Assembly (NCBI RefSeq): GCF_030272615.1
Contig: NC_081412.1
Span: forward strand, 19,879,932-19,943,931
Source: Cryptomeria japonica
Taxonomy: Eukaryota; Streptophyta; Pinopsida; Cupressales; Cupressaceae
DNA length: 64,000 nt
Direction of reading: 5' to 3'
Part shown: one piece after another, positions 35,905 to 46,577 of the stretch
Layout: each line of letters starts with the position of its first letter
Numbering within the stretch: the stretch's first letter is position 1
Translations under genes and position numbers: made by a program
Notes under the pieces: generated by a model
Database searches by the model: none
Told to the model about the DNA's origin: nothing
What the model saw: the letters and a program-made list of their open reading frames with translations, nothing else

Positions 35905-36039
35905 TGTTGGTGTTGGAAATAAGCTACACCCGGACCGACGATGGACTGGTCCAAGAGGGGCCAGTAGCTCAGTGGTAGAGCACTCCAGCAGCATATGGAA
36001 GGTCCTAGGTTCGAGTCCTAGCTGGTCCATGTCTCAACA
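35905..36039 (+). repeat. TRIM 5' LTR
   Basis: 135 bp, TG...CA, with the tRNA-like module at 35958-36029. Near-identical to 36087-36221. Confidence 0.92.
35958..36029 (+). tRNA. tRNA-like module in TRIM 5' LTR (probably not a decoding tRNA)
   Basis: Cloverleaf by hand: acceptor GGGCCAG/CTGGTCC (7 bp, one G-U), D arm GCTC/GAGC with loop AGTGGTA, anticodon stem CTCCA/TGGAA (outermost pair C-A), an 8-base loop GCAGCATA, and T arm CTAGG/CCTAG with loop TTCGAGT. A box TAGCTCAGTGG and B box GGTTCGAGTCC fit the Pol III consensus. The eight-base anticodon loop makes decoding unlikely. The D arm resembles plant tRNA-Cys, so an origin from a tRNA of that kind is possible. Confidence 0.65.
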
Positions 36040-36051
36040 TGGTATCAGAGC
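36040..36051 (+). promoter_or_regulatory. TRIM primer-binding site
   Basis: TGGTATCAGAGC, a perfect complement of the initiator tRNA-Met 3' end, abutting the LTR. Confidence 0.9.
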
Positions 36052-36073
36052 CAGGTCCAGGCTAGGAGCCCCA

Positions 36074-36086
36074 AGCAGAGGGGAGG
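36074..36086 (+). promoter_or_regulatory. TRIM polypurine tract
   Basis: AGCAGAGGGGAGG abuts the 3' LTR; it is the expected plus-strand primer. Confidence 0.8.
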
Positions 36087-36221
36087 TGTTGGTGTTGGAA
36101 ATAAGCCACACCCAGACCAATGATGGACTGGTCCAAGAGGGGCCAGTAGCTCAGTGGTAGAGCACTCCAGCAGCGTATGGAAGGTCCTAGGTTCGAGTCC
36201 TAGCTGGTCCATGTCTCAACA
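36087..36221 (+). repeat. TRIM 3' LTR
   Basis: 135 bp, TG...CA, with the tRNA-like module at 36140-36211. Offset of exactly 182 bp from the 5' LTR. Confidence 0.92.
36140..36211 (+). tRNA. tRNA-like module in TRIM 3' LTR (probably not a decoding tRNA)
   Basis: Same fold as 35958-36029, with one substitution (loop GCAGCGTA). A and B boxes are identical. The first TTTT terminator downstream is in the host sequence at 36256-36259. Confidence 0.65.
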
Positions 36222-36273
36222 AGATCAAGTGTACAAACCCAAATTTGTCTTTGAGTTTTCAGTGGATAAGTAA

Positions 36274-36971
36274 AATGCATTAATTTGTTTTTCAATGGTT
36301 CATACATTTTGAGAAATGAAAAGGTGTCTGTCTGAAGCCAAAAATAAGCTTATGGAATTTGTCAAATATTTTCTTTTGGTCTTTTCATCCATGGAGCCCA
36401 CACTGACTTTTTCATTGAATGCTAACACCAAAAAATATCAGAGTAGTGAGGAAGTAGGGGAGAAGTGCATACCTGGCAGTGACGAAATTAGAAATCCTTT
36501 AACATTCAGCATGAAGAAATAGAAAATCCATTGACAATAACAGCCAACACCTTTATTCTATAATCTATATTACTATTTATTACAGTAGCTATTCATAATA
36601 TCTCATTAACGGACATCAAGGTTGTTATAAGCTTTATTCCACTAAATGAAGTGTCATGCTACTATTACAGTTAAGATAGAAAGCATGACATGTGTAGCTC
36701 GTTAATTGTCTCCAGAAAAAGTACAGTTATGTTATCTGATGTTTAATTACCTAAAGTGGCATTTATGTCTTGTGTGTGCAATTACAACTGACTTGGCAGC
36801 ACTATATTGGTTGTTTAAGAGCCATGGATTCCCAACAAAACATGCTCCTCTGTCTTAGTTTTTCTCTGTGGCATTTTCTTAGGTATTGTAATGTATTTGA
36901 GAAAAGAAAACTAAAAGCTGCTGAACCTCTGTCTGATTTTTAGGTTAGCTGACTAAAACTGCAATCAAGGA
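36274..36971. other. Spacer, nothing recognised
   Basis: AT-rich. A 68-codon frame at 36316-36522 has no recognisable domain. Confidence 0.6.
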
Positions 36972-37193
36972 TTGCTTGAAATCTTAAACATATGTTTGGA
37001 GGCAACAGTTGCAGCAGAAGCAAAGCCTGCCACAGCAAGGAAAAGAATCAAGCTGGCCAAGGATTTCAACTATTGCAATAAAAATGATTCCCGGGAATTC
37101 ATACTTAAATTATTGAACATAGAGATTGAAATTGGGATCATGAATGCTCGTTATCATTTTCTAGACAATGCAAAGCAGGAATTGTTTCCTTAA
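36972..37193 (+). other. Unrecognised coding-like fragment (73 codons)
   Basis: The frame reads well as soluble protein (VAAEAKPATARKRIKLAKDF, SREFILKLLNIEIEIG, YHFLDNAKQELFP), and after the stop the same frame continues EAKDILMILNS. A helical, charged composition unlike its AT-rich surroundings suggests an exon or gene remnant. No family recognised. Confidence 0.3.
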
Positions 37194-37625
37194 GAGGCAA
37201 AAGATATATTGATGATACTGAATTCTTAGAGTTTTGTTGTAGACAAGCTTTATTTAATTTTCTACTGTAGTAATTGCTTTCCTTCACATGTTTTTTTTCT
37301 TCCTCACTTTGAGCCTAGGTTATTTCATGTACTATTTTCGCTTTGTGCATATGGAGCTTAAAGCTGAAACGATTTTTTGGCTCAATATATCTAGATTTTT
37401 CGTACCATTGTATTGTCATAGTGCATTTAAGGGTATTCCTTTATTTGGTAACTATTTGAGTCATGAAGAGTATTTGTAAGACTTAGGTAGTATTTGGTAT
37501 CAGTGTCCGTTTTGTAAAAACTTCAACTAAATGCATATGAAATAGCAAACACAGTAATACCCAGATATAACAAAGCAATAAATATTTTTTTATTTTTATA
37601 TTTTAATCAAACACACATGTACAGC

Positions 37626-38545
37626 TTAAAATTCACCGGCCTGATACAACTTATAGATATGAGCATGCTTTTCTGGTACACATGCAAATCTGAACACTAC
37701 CAAAGTTTCTGAGTCACCCGGAATTTCGATCTTCTCTCGAAGGTTTCCATCCCCAAGGTAAATGGAGTGACATGCCTGTAGGTTTTCATCTCCAACTCCA
37801 AGTACCAAAACTGCTAAATATATAATTGCCTTATCATTCAACTAAATTGCTATAAATCTTAGGACTCGGCTGATGCGAATAATTGACAAACTAATTTTTG
37901 ACTCCAAATAATATCTAATTATAATTGTTTTAGGGTTTGTTTTTTTCTTATTTTTTATTTTTTCTTAGTTTTGTGATTATTTTAGGAAACTTAAACATAC
38001 TCAAGACTCGCCTCGCCTGGTGATCCGCAATTCACTTCCACAAATTAAAAAACATCGGAACTTAATATCTTTAAAAATTTAAATCAGAGACATTTATGTT
38101 CAATTATAATTTTCAACAGAAGCATAATACTTGTTTCTCCACTTTTCAGGAATTTCAAAATGTGGAACCTAACCTTGCTGCCTAAAGTCGCTGTTTCAGC
38201 CTTTAATGATTCGCTCAGCATGCCTTGAAAGAGATTTTCATCGCCAGTAGCTGCTACATGCATTACAAAACACACGTTTATTTCAGGCAGGCATTAGGTA
38301 CAGAACATTCAATTCATATAAATTAGGGTTTAAAATTTGGGCAAGATAACTTGGCTTTCAGTCTGGGCAAAAGTGATGATGTATTCCACTATCTGTTGCT
38401 TATGGAAGAATTTACAGCTCTTCGTTGCAGCCGATAGTGAAGAACGACAAAAAATTTCTTCTAGGCGGGATCGAATTGCAAGGCGAGGGCATACATAGCT
38501 TTCGAAATTGGCTCCGGCAAGGGATTAGGGAAAACAAAATTCACT
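37626..38545 (-). pseudogene. Unrecognised minus-strand gene fragments
   Basis: Three protein-like pieces in order on the minus strand: NPLPEPISKAMYALALQFD (about 38530-38475), ATGDENLFQGMLSESLKAE with GSKVRFHILKF (about 38250-38140), and GDENLQACHSIYLGDGNL with PGDSETLVVFRFACVPEKH (about 37815-37660). GDENL occurs in two of them, perhaps from exon duplication. The pieces are separated by AT-rich, intron-like sequence. I cannot name the family, and splice sites were not resolved. Confidence 0.3.
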
Positions 38546-40523
38546 ACAAGCACGTTTCTGTGAGACCACCCTGGGAGTGCACTATGTAAGAAGTTCAGAT
38601 AAAGAATTTGAATCATAAAATTGTATTTTATTCAAAAAAGCTAAAAACTGTTACAACACAGAACTTGTCCCACAAGAAAGGCAAACGTATACAAATTCAA
38701 ACAATTAAAAAGAGACCACGAAACTCATAGAGTTGTGTTTTCTGGGTTTTTAAATAATGAAAGAGAAAAAATACATGAGTGTTCAAAACAAAATTTATTA
38801 CAAGTATATTATGAAAAAAAATTGTGAGGCCATTTTGAATTGCACTTTCTAGAAAGTTTATATAAAGAATTTGAATCACAAAATTGTATTTTATTATATA
38901 TATAACTTTTTTTTATAGGAAAGACAAACTTTAAAAAAAAAAATTAAAAGTCAAAACATCTTAGACTTACAAAATAAATCAATTGTTGAGAATAATTGTT
39001 TGATATAAAAAATTATAAAAGTTTTTTTAATAATGCAAAGAAAAGAATACACATAAGAGGAGGGCAATCAATGGACTGTCAAGAAAGAAAAAATAACTAT
39101 AATATTGATGGTTGTCATAGCAAAATAGCAAGCCCCAAATAGTTAGTCCTTAACAAGACTAAAACAAGCATTACAACCCACCAAAATATGTTGCAACTAT
39201 CTAGAAGAGATGATATCCTCTTGTGAAGTTGGAGGGTTTGAAGTTTAATTTCACCCAAAAGAGTGTTGTTTCTAGATGGCTCATTAGCAACCCCCTACAA
39301 ATGTAAACAAAGCAAGATAGTTTAGAATAAGATGTAAGAGTAAAAATTTAGCATTTTTGTTTGTTGGTGAACAAAATGATTTGAAAAAAGTGTTCAACAC
39401 CTACTTTTTCATATATTTGGCAAAACAGTCTGTCTCATAGCATCTGCCATAACATTAATTATGAAAACCAATACCCAAAATACCCTCTTTCCAACACAAA
39501 GCATGATAAAAATAACAAGAAAGTAATTGAAAATGGCATTCCATTTTTTCTAATAAGAACAATCCTTAAAGAATGTGTTTTCATTTGATTGGTTGAACCA
39601 TTTTACAATTCAATCTATCTTCACAAGGCTCTTAGAAGGCTCAGATGGATGGTAACCCTACCATTGTTGAATACCCCCACATGAAGCTTGTAATGTTAGA
39701 TTTTCTAAGCCAACATTTGAGCATTAGCCTCAACATTAAACCTCCATATTTGAATGCTCAAATTCATCCATGTCTTATCTTGAAACCCACATCTCCATTT
39801 CTGGTTCAATCTTGGGTTTAATGACATGCTTGAAAGTGGGCTTAAATATTATTTTTATGAAGGAAATAAAAAGAAATGGTGCTTGAAAAGCTACCACCAA
39901 TCCTTGCAAAAATTACATTATAAAGGATTGCAAAGTTTAGTAAAAAGGTCCATTGGCACCAATGATTTCAAAAAAATCATAAACTCTTTAGACATGTTTT
40001 TTAACTAATGTGTGCTCTTAGAGCTTTGCTAAGAAGCCCAATCTAAGGAATTAAAATCTCAAATGTCACCAAACTATTTAACCCCCTTTTAAAATAAATA
40101 ATGTTTGTCTTTGGAATGAAAGAGAAAGGAGTTGATCATGATATTAAATTAGCTTGTTACACAAAATTGAAGAAGTTGAACCCATCCTAATCATAGAAAA
40201 ACTTGGTCCATCATCGCATTAATCTTGCTGCCATCAAAGGGACATGGCACATGTTGTAAGATAGGTAGACAAAATCCTTCTTGCTCCCTTCTTTTGCATG
40301 AATGCTTTATTTCCTCTACAATCTCAACAAACTAATAGAGTTAAATGAACAACATTCATTCTCAACATTATAGATTGTGGAAATATAGTATTTTTTCTCT
40401 AAATTTTTTATTTATTCCAAAATAATATCAAATATTTTTTATTTTATATAGAAATATGTTAGAATTTTAAAATGTGAAATTAGTTTACATACAAAATAAA
40501 GGAATCCTATTACTACATTTTAT
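38546..40523. other. AT-rich spacer with a direct repeat pair
   Basis: Imperfect direct repeats at about 38554-38632 and 38821-38896 share AAAGAATTTGAATCA and AAAATTGTATTTTATT. The rest (39000-40523) shows no gene; short frames are not domain-like. Confidence 0.6.
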
Positions 40524-41039
40524 TTATATGCAAGGACAAGGGAGGATGGCGATAGCAATAGTGAGAGTGTTAACTTCATGATACAATGTTAGGATTTACC
40601 CTAGCCACACATTTTTTCTTCCTTTTTTTTGCAATTTTGGGTGTGAATTTGGGGTGAATTGGTCTGGTTTAGGCCTAGGTGGAGTGGTGGCTTGGTTTGC
40701 AAGGTGTTTTGGGTTTTTTGTGTGGCATTTCTTTTGTATTTTTGTGTTTGGTAGGTTTGGTTGATGTGTATGATGGTGGGGTTTTTTTCCTTTGAGTTGA
40801 GTGATGTATTTAGTGTGCTTTGGTCTTCATGGGCTTTTGGCTTGTAGGTTGGTGGAGGTTGTTTCTCCATCTCGTACTTTTCTTTTATGCCCTTGGGTTT
40901 GTGTTTCTTATGGAGAGGTGGGGTGCTTCTCCAAGCCTAATGATTTATGATGCCTTGGGTAAAACAAATAATTCTCCTTCAGAGCTATGGATCATTTGAA
41001 TAAGAAGATGGTGAAGCTTCTTCCTTTGTGATAGTTGTG

Positions 41040-41830
41040 CCTATATTCAGGAAAGTTAATGGCAGATTGGAGAGAAGCCACTCGATAGTCTTGGTGGTGC
41101 TACTAGAGCCTATTTCAGAGGATGTCATGTATTAAAGAAATCATTCTTTAATTTGCAAATTCATGGGGCTTCAAATTTATTTGTCAATTTTGGAATTATG
41201 GGATCAATAGGTTTGGAACCCTAAAGGTGATATGGAGATAATGATGGATTCCAACAATTACTTTGTGGTTATATTTTCATACATGAAAGATCTAGGAATA
41301 CAACTTTTAAGGGTGGACCTTACTTTTACAACTAGTTTGGTCTCTTCATCAAACCTTGGCATGTGGGATTTAATTTTTTTTTAGGAGTGCCCTTTGAAAG
41401 TCCCTATTTTGGTTTGTCTCTTGTGGCGTCACTTGATTTTTGAAGAAATAGCATTCTACACATGATTTCTCTTATGCTTGGTAAGCCAATTGGTTCAACA
41501 AAACAAAATCTAGATAGGAAGGTTTCTCTTATGCCTGAATTTTTGTTTAAATTTATTTGAATCACCCTTTACCAAACTCTATGAAAATTTTTTCTTGGAT
41601 ATTGTTCTTGGATTCAATAGCTCGACTACTGTAAGACTCTCTCTTTTTTATGTTGAATATATCATGAGTATGGAAATCTACAAAGAAGGTGCCTTCATTT
41701 CAACTAGGTTGCTACTACAACCAATGTTCCTTCTAACTCTATTCCTAAGCTTGATAAAGGGGAGGCCCCTAGGTCTGAAGGGGTTATAGATAATGAGGGA
41801 TTTATTCCTATTAAGCCTTGTAATAAGGGG
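41040..41830 (+). pseudogene. LINE-B ORF1 remnant
   Basis: Pieces of a DUF4283-like ORF1 are visible, such as LGKPIGST near 41475 in frames broken by stops. A zinc-knuckle remnant at 41651-41692 reads C, stop, I, Y, then HEYGNLQRRC, with the second Cys and the His substituted. It ends in a low-complexity basic region. Beyond repair as a gene. Confidence 0.55.
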
Positions 41831-42129
41831 AGGGGCTAGAAGAGAATCCTCAAGGATAGAAAAAAATATGGGGTCTTCAATTGGTTTGATGCACTGAAGG
41901 ACTTAGTTCAAGAAGAAGGAATTCCAATGGAGCTAATCCTAGTCCTCCTCGGGTGAAGAAGGTGTTGGATTCTAGGAAAATAAGTGGGGTTTCACAATCC
42001 TTTGGTTTGCAACAAAAACCCCTTTGAAAGGGTCCTCTAGAGAAATATTCTAGGGTGGGACATAAGAAAGATCACGAGAAAATGAAATAAATTGGTGAGA
42101 AATTGATAGAATTTGGATCAGTGAAGACC

Positions 42130-42901
42130 ATTGAATCATATTTCTCCTTATCTTAGAAATGATTGTTATCTCATGAATGTGAAGCATATGAATAGTATCT
42201 CTAGACAAAAAGATAGTCACAAATTAATTGGTACTTATTCTCCTAATATCATTTTTGTTTAGGAAACTAAATTGACAGTGGATGGTATGTTGAATAGAAA
42301 TCCTAGAATCTGAACCCATGGTCATGTTGGGCCAATGCGTGGGGGTTCATGGTATCTCAAGCGGTGTAACCTTTTTTGGGACCCAAGGAAGGTTTTTCCA
42401 CTCCGGTGGATCTCGAATCACTTAGCTGCTTCTAGTTTGGATTCTACTAAGACTTTTCTTTTAACTAATATTTATGACCTTATAGACCATCTTCTTAGGA
42501 AATCCCAACTTTGGTTTCATGTTAGGTATATGTTTGATTTCTCGCTCCTTTTCTTCCTTGTATCTTTGTTGGAGAATTTAATTTAGTTTCTATTCTAGAG
42601 GAAAGAAGGGGTGGAATACTCGGGCTTGATCCATTTGTTGGCCTTCTTAGGGACAATATCAATTGATCTTCTAAATCTATTTAAGTGTAACAATAGAATC
42701 TTCACTTGGAACAATAGAAGAAGTGGTGAAAATGCTATATCAGAGATGCTTGACATATTCCTTGTCTCTTGTTCTTGGGTTGGAGATAGGTGGATGACTA
42801 GTCTTGAGATCTTAGATTGGAGAGGTTTTGATCACTGGCCAATCAAATATTTAGTTGTTTCTTCAGAGTTTCAAATAATCCCTCTTTTAAGTTTCAATTG
42901 A
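42130..42901 (+). pseudogene. LINE-B ORF2 endonuclease remnant
   Basis: Fragments of the AP endonuclease: FVQETKLTVDGM-like text near 42250 (Q as stop), then RIFTWNNRRSGENAISEMLD (42695-42755) and LDWRGFDHWPIKY (42810-42850), the usual SDHxP-type end of the domain with the Ser-Asp lost. Several frameshifts separate them. Confidence 0.65.
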
Positions 42902-43479
42902 TATGGCTTTGAGATCTTTCCCTTCAAGAATTTATGCTAGATTGGTGGCACAAAGGGAGGTCAGCTTACAACATGACTATGTATTCCTTCACTAAAAGGT
43001 TGCAGTTTGTGAAATACAATTTGAAAAAGTGGAATGGGTAGAGCTTTGACAACATTCATTTCAATAAAATGACAACTCTAGCTCATTTGGATACTCTTTA
43101 TTGCCAAATATAGGATCATTCTCTAATGGAGGATTTAATTAGAGAGGATATTGCTGATGTTAAGGAGTTGGGCAAATGGAAGTTATGTGAGGAAATGTTT
43201 AGAGGAAAAAATCTCATATTTATTGGCTTCATGAAGGGAATAGAAATACTACATTTTTTCATAACTTTGTTAAATATAGAAGGAATGGAAATCTTATTGC
43301 CTCTTTTGTGCCATCGGAAGGGGCTCAAATTTCCTCCTTGGGAAAATATCTTAGAAGGATTCTCAATTCTTCTCAGCTCTATTTATTGAGGATTCTCTCC
43401 TAGCTAGAGAATAAGAAAACACTATTGTAGACTGCAATCCCTCTTTAGTTTCTAATGAGATGAATGAGGCCCTCATTTG

Positions 43480-44802
43480 ACTCATCTCTTTGCAAGAATT
43501 GGATGAGGTTATGTTTCAAATGAAAAAAGGAAAAGCCCCAAGCCCAAATGGTTTTCCAATAGAATTTTTCTAGGAGCTTTTATAAATTATCAAATTGAAT
43601 CTCTTTAATATTGTGAAGGAGTTGTAGAGAAATAAACAAATTTTGAGAGTCATGAACTCTACTTTCTTGGATCTTATTCCAAAAAGAGAAGGGATTACTT
43701 GTTTGGACAATTTCAAACCTAATGCCCTTTGCAATGCGGTTTGTAAAATTATTAGTAAATTAATTGCATGGAGATTCATGACTCAACTCTTTGATCTCTA
43801 AGGACTAGGGTGGAATTTTTTTTGGTAGACAAATTCTTGAGAAAATTGTGTTAGTTATTGAGGTTGTTCATTCTATGGAAACCTCTAAGAAAAAGGCCAT
43901 GTTCATTAAAATAGACATGGAAAAAGCCTATGATCAAGTTAAATGGGATTTTGTACATAAAGTCCTTCTATCATTTGGATTTGGTAGTGATTGGGTTAAT
44001 TGGATCATGAGTTGTGTCACTTCTACTTCCTTTTATGTTCTTATCAATAGGGAGTTGCTTGAGTTATTCAAAGCATCTCGGGATCTTCAAAAAGGGGGAT
44101 CCTCTATCTCCCTATCTATTTATTATTATGGTTGAAGGTCTACAAAGATTTATCAAGCTTCATTTTAGACAAAATTTGATTTAGGGTCGTAGTTGGAGAA
44201 CCAACTTATAGTCTCCTAATTTCTATCTATAGTATGTGGATGATACTACTCTAATGGGTACTGCCAAAATGAATGAAGTAGTGAATTTAAGGAATTTCTA
44301 TACTTTCTTGGTTGCCTTTGTACAAAATATTAATGCAGACAATCTTCTATTTTATTCTTCAATACTCCTTGGATTATTCAAAGTAGGATTTCTTAGATTC
44401 TTGGATTTCATATTAGCTTCCTTCCTATGGATTACCTTGGGATTCCCATTGTTGTTGGATCTCAGCTTAGAGAGTTTTCACAGGATGTTTTGGATAAGTT
44501 TCATAGGAGGGTTAACCATTGGACTTGCAGATGGATTTTGTTTGCTAGGAGAGTGACTCTTCTAAATTTAGTGGTTTGGGCCCTCCCTGTCTATATGTGT
44601 TTGGTGCAGGTTGCTCCTTCAAGCTTTGTTAAAGGGTTTGATGCTCTCTATTATTACTTTTTATGGGTGGAAAATTTTCTTTCATTGAAGTGGAGCTTGG
44701 CTAAGTGGGAGTCTCTTTGTAGGCCAAAGTGGGAGGGAGGTCTTAGTCTCAAGCTTGTAGGTTTGAGTAGCCAAGTTTTAGGTACCAAATTATATTGGTG
44801 AT
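43480..44802 (+). pseudogene. LINE-B ORF2 reverse transcriptase remnant
   Basis: Motifs in order: MKKGKAPSPNGFPIEFF (about 43520), NSTFLDLIPKREG, FKPNALCNAVCKIISK, KAMFIKIDMEKAYDQVKWDF (about 43896), YVDDTTLMG (about 44233; VDD present, preceded by TAG where many elements have Gln), MDYLGIPIVVGSQL (44427), then ARRVTLLNLVVWALPVYM and WEGGLSLK. The last 124 codons (44427-44801) are open. Frameshifts and stops elsewhere. Confidence 0.8.
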
Positions 44803-45379
44803 AGTGTACAAGCCAAGATTAGGATTGTTCTAGAATCCTTACAAATATCTCTAGGGTTGAATAGTTCTAATGTTCCTTAGTGTTGCCTTGTGGGGAAGGG
44901 ATATGTTATCTTGAATACTTTGAAAAGAGGGGCTAAGCTTATCAAAGAGGGTCTCTTCTAGATCTTTAATAAGGGATTTGAAGCTCTTTTTTGGTATGAT
45001 TCTTGGGATGAATATCACCACATCATGTAAATTTGTTTCTACATTTACAACCCCTAATATTTTTCAAGTGAAGTTGGCTAGAGTAAGGTTGGAGATTTTA
45101 AAGTAGCTCATAATTGGGTTTGGTAGAGGCGTTTCAGTGGAAGGATCCTTAAGAATGTCCTCCTAGAATTATATAGGAGGCTCGATAGGAGCTAACTACA
45201 ATTTTGGCTAGTAGAATCTATAATTGCCTAAAAGGGAGGGATACTTTAGCTTGGGGTCTTAATCCAAAGGGAAAATTCTTGATTGCCTCAGGTTACCTAG
45301 AGTTAGGTAGCCAAATGTATGAGAGGGATGAAATTATTTGGTGGAAGTAGGTCTGGAATAAATTTTCATTTCCTAATTA

Positions 45380-46420
45380 TAATTTATTTTGTGTTCGGTA
45401 GTTCAAAATAAGTGTCTTACCTAGGAGATTTTACAAAAGAGAGATTTATAGGGTCCTTCTATTTGTGTTCTTTGTTTTAACAATGAAGAATTCCCTCCAC
45501 ATATGTTCTTCCATCGTCTTTATTCTAGGGAGTTTTGAAACCTTCAGTGTGGAGGATGGAATAAAGCTTGTGTTCATTCGACATCTTTGATGAATTTCTA
45601 GGAAAGTCTGGGTAGGCCTCCAACTAAGAATTATTTTCTTCAATTATCTTGGGCTATTGGTCCTACTTTCGTTAGCTAGCATCCTTGGTTAGAGAGGAAT
45701 CATAGGATATTTTAGGATAAGAAAACAACGGTGGTTCAATTATGGTAGAAGATTATTTGTAGGCTTCAGGAGACTATTTTTGCAAAATGTGATATTTCTG
45801 GTACAATGGACCCTAGTGATTTTTCTATTATAAGTAATTTGAATATTATTGACACTATTTTTAGCTCTTATATGGGTTGGAGATCTTGATAGGCTAAGAT
45901 GAATTTTCATCATGAGGGTCAACAACTTCCTCCTCCCCAAGGAGTTCTAAAGGTAAATATTGGTAGGTCTTCTAGGGGGAATCTTGGACATGCAGGGATT
46001 ATGGGGAATTAACAAGAATAGTTATGGAGAAATTTCATTTTTCATTTCTATCTATAAAGGGAAACATACTAATAACCTCACGGAGGCACTTGCTATTCTT
46101 TATGGTATGGAAAGGGGTTGTACTCTTGGATGGGAAAAGTATTTGTGAATCTAATTCATAGATTATTGTGGATATGTTGAATGAGAAAAGGTTGGATGGA
46201 GTTAATTGATAATTGGTCTTGGTGGTTAGATGGATTTTGAGTCTAAGATGCTCTTTAAAATTTGTTTCCTTTTGTCATATTCCTAGAGAGTGAAATAGGG
46301 CAGCTGATTTCCTTGCTAAATGGGCTTTTGAGAATTTAGAGAAGTGGAATGTTGGTGAGTGGGGACTTTTTCCCCAAGAGTATTCTCAACCTTTGGATAA
46401 GTTAGTTATAGATGATAAAA
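45380..46420 (+). pseudogene. LINE-B zf-RVT and RNase H remnant
   Basis: A zinc-binding region reads CVLCFNNEEFPPHMFFH (about 45460-45515). RNase H follows from about 45945: VLKVNIGRSSRGN, then in another frame IPRE.NRAADFLAKWAFENL (about 46280-46345) with a stop at the dot. The frame changes at least twice. Same domain order as LINE-A. Confidence 0.65.
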
Positions 46421-46577
46421 ATATGTAGTTTGTTTCTTCTTCGATGATCCTCTCTAGGTTCTATTCTATTATTTCTAGGTTGTTATTTGATGAGCTTGTG
46501 GCTCTTTTGATTTGTAATGTTCCTTTGAGTTGAATAATTTTTTACCCTCCTTTTTAAAAAGAATTAATTATATGCAA

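Larger units (their letters stand above)
35905..36221 (+). mobile_element. 317-bp TRIM retrotransposon with tRNA-like LTRs
   Basis: Complete miniature LTR retrotransposon. LTRs at 35905-36039 and 36087-36221 (135 bp each) start TGTTGGTGTTGG and end TCTCAACA, and differ at five positions, all transitions. TGGTATCAGAGC directly follows the first LTR (PBS), and GCAGAGGGGAGG directly precedes the second (polypurine tract). The internal region is only 47 bp and non-coding. AGATC flanks both ends (35900-35904, 36222-36226); with one copy and the element removed, the mutarotase reading frame is continuous across the site. Each LTR holds a tRNA-like sequence. Proteins for its movement must come from another element. 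Confidence 0.93.
35338..36273 (+). pseudogene. Aldose 1-epimerase (galactose mutarotase) pseudogene, C-terminal part
   Basis: Family members interconvert alpha and beta anomers of aldoses such as galactose and glucose. Readable pieces in order: DLHVAATY (about 35342), EPVAKNKATSINIVQHTY, DLAGHNSG, ASHYTPTDKALIP, TASRINQLSVGYDHNYFLDG, TLNISGCKGGAVYKEHFGLC, then in another frame FPNAVNQPNFPPEIVYPD; after the TRIM, QVYKPKFVFEFSVDK and TAA at 36271. The conserved YDHNY segment and the C-terminal end of the family are therefore present. Lesions: TGA at 35450 and 35507, both where the family has Trp; a frameshift near 35850; the TRIM insertion splitting PD from QVYK. A preceding TTTTCAAG suggests a degraded splice acceptor, so this looks like an old exon, not a processed copy. 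Confidence 0.85.
40534..46567 (+). mobile_element. LINE-B: decayed plant L1-type retrotransposon
   Basis: About 6 kb with ORF1 and ORF2 remnants in LINE order and a short A-rich 3' end (TTTTTAAAAAGAATTAA). A candidate 10-bp duplication, TTATATGCAA, occurs at 40524-40533 and 46568-46577. The sense strand is T-rich, unlike the A-rich LINE-A, so it is a different family. Its ~400-bp 5' part is G/T-rich and non-coding. Confidence 0.75.

Noticed and set aside
35955-36215. Two tandem functional tRNA genes
   Set aside because: The spacing is set by LTR, PBS, purine tract, LTR and a perfect 5-bp duplication; the anticodon loop has eight bases, and no Pol III terminator follows either copy.
40601-40870. 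Minus-strand Pro/Thr/Asn-rich protein
   Set aside because: It reads the G/T-rich 5' part of LINE-B backwards; low-complexity composition and no domain.
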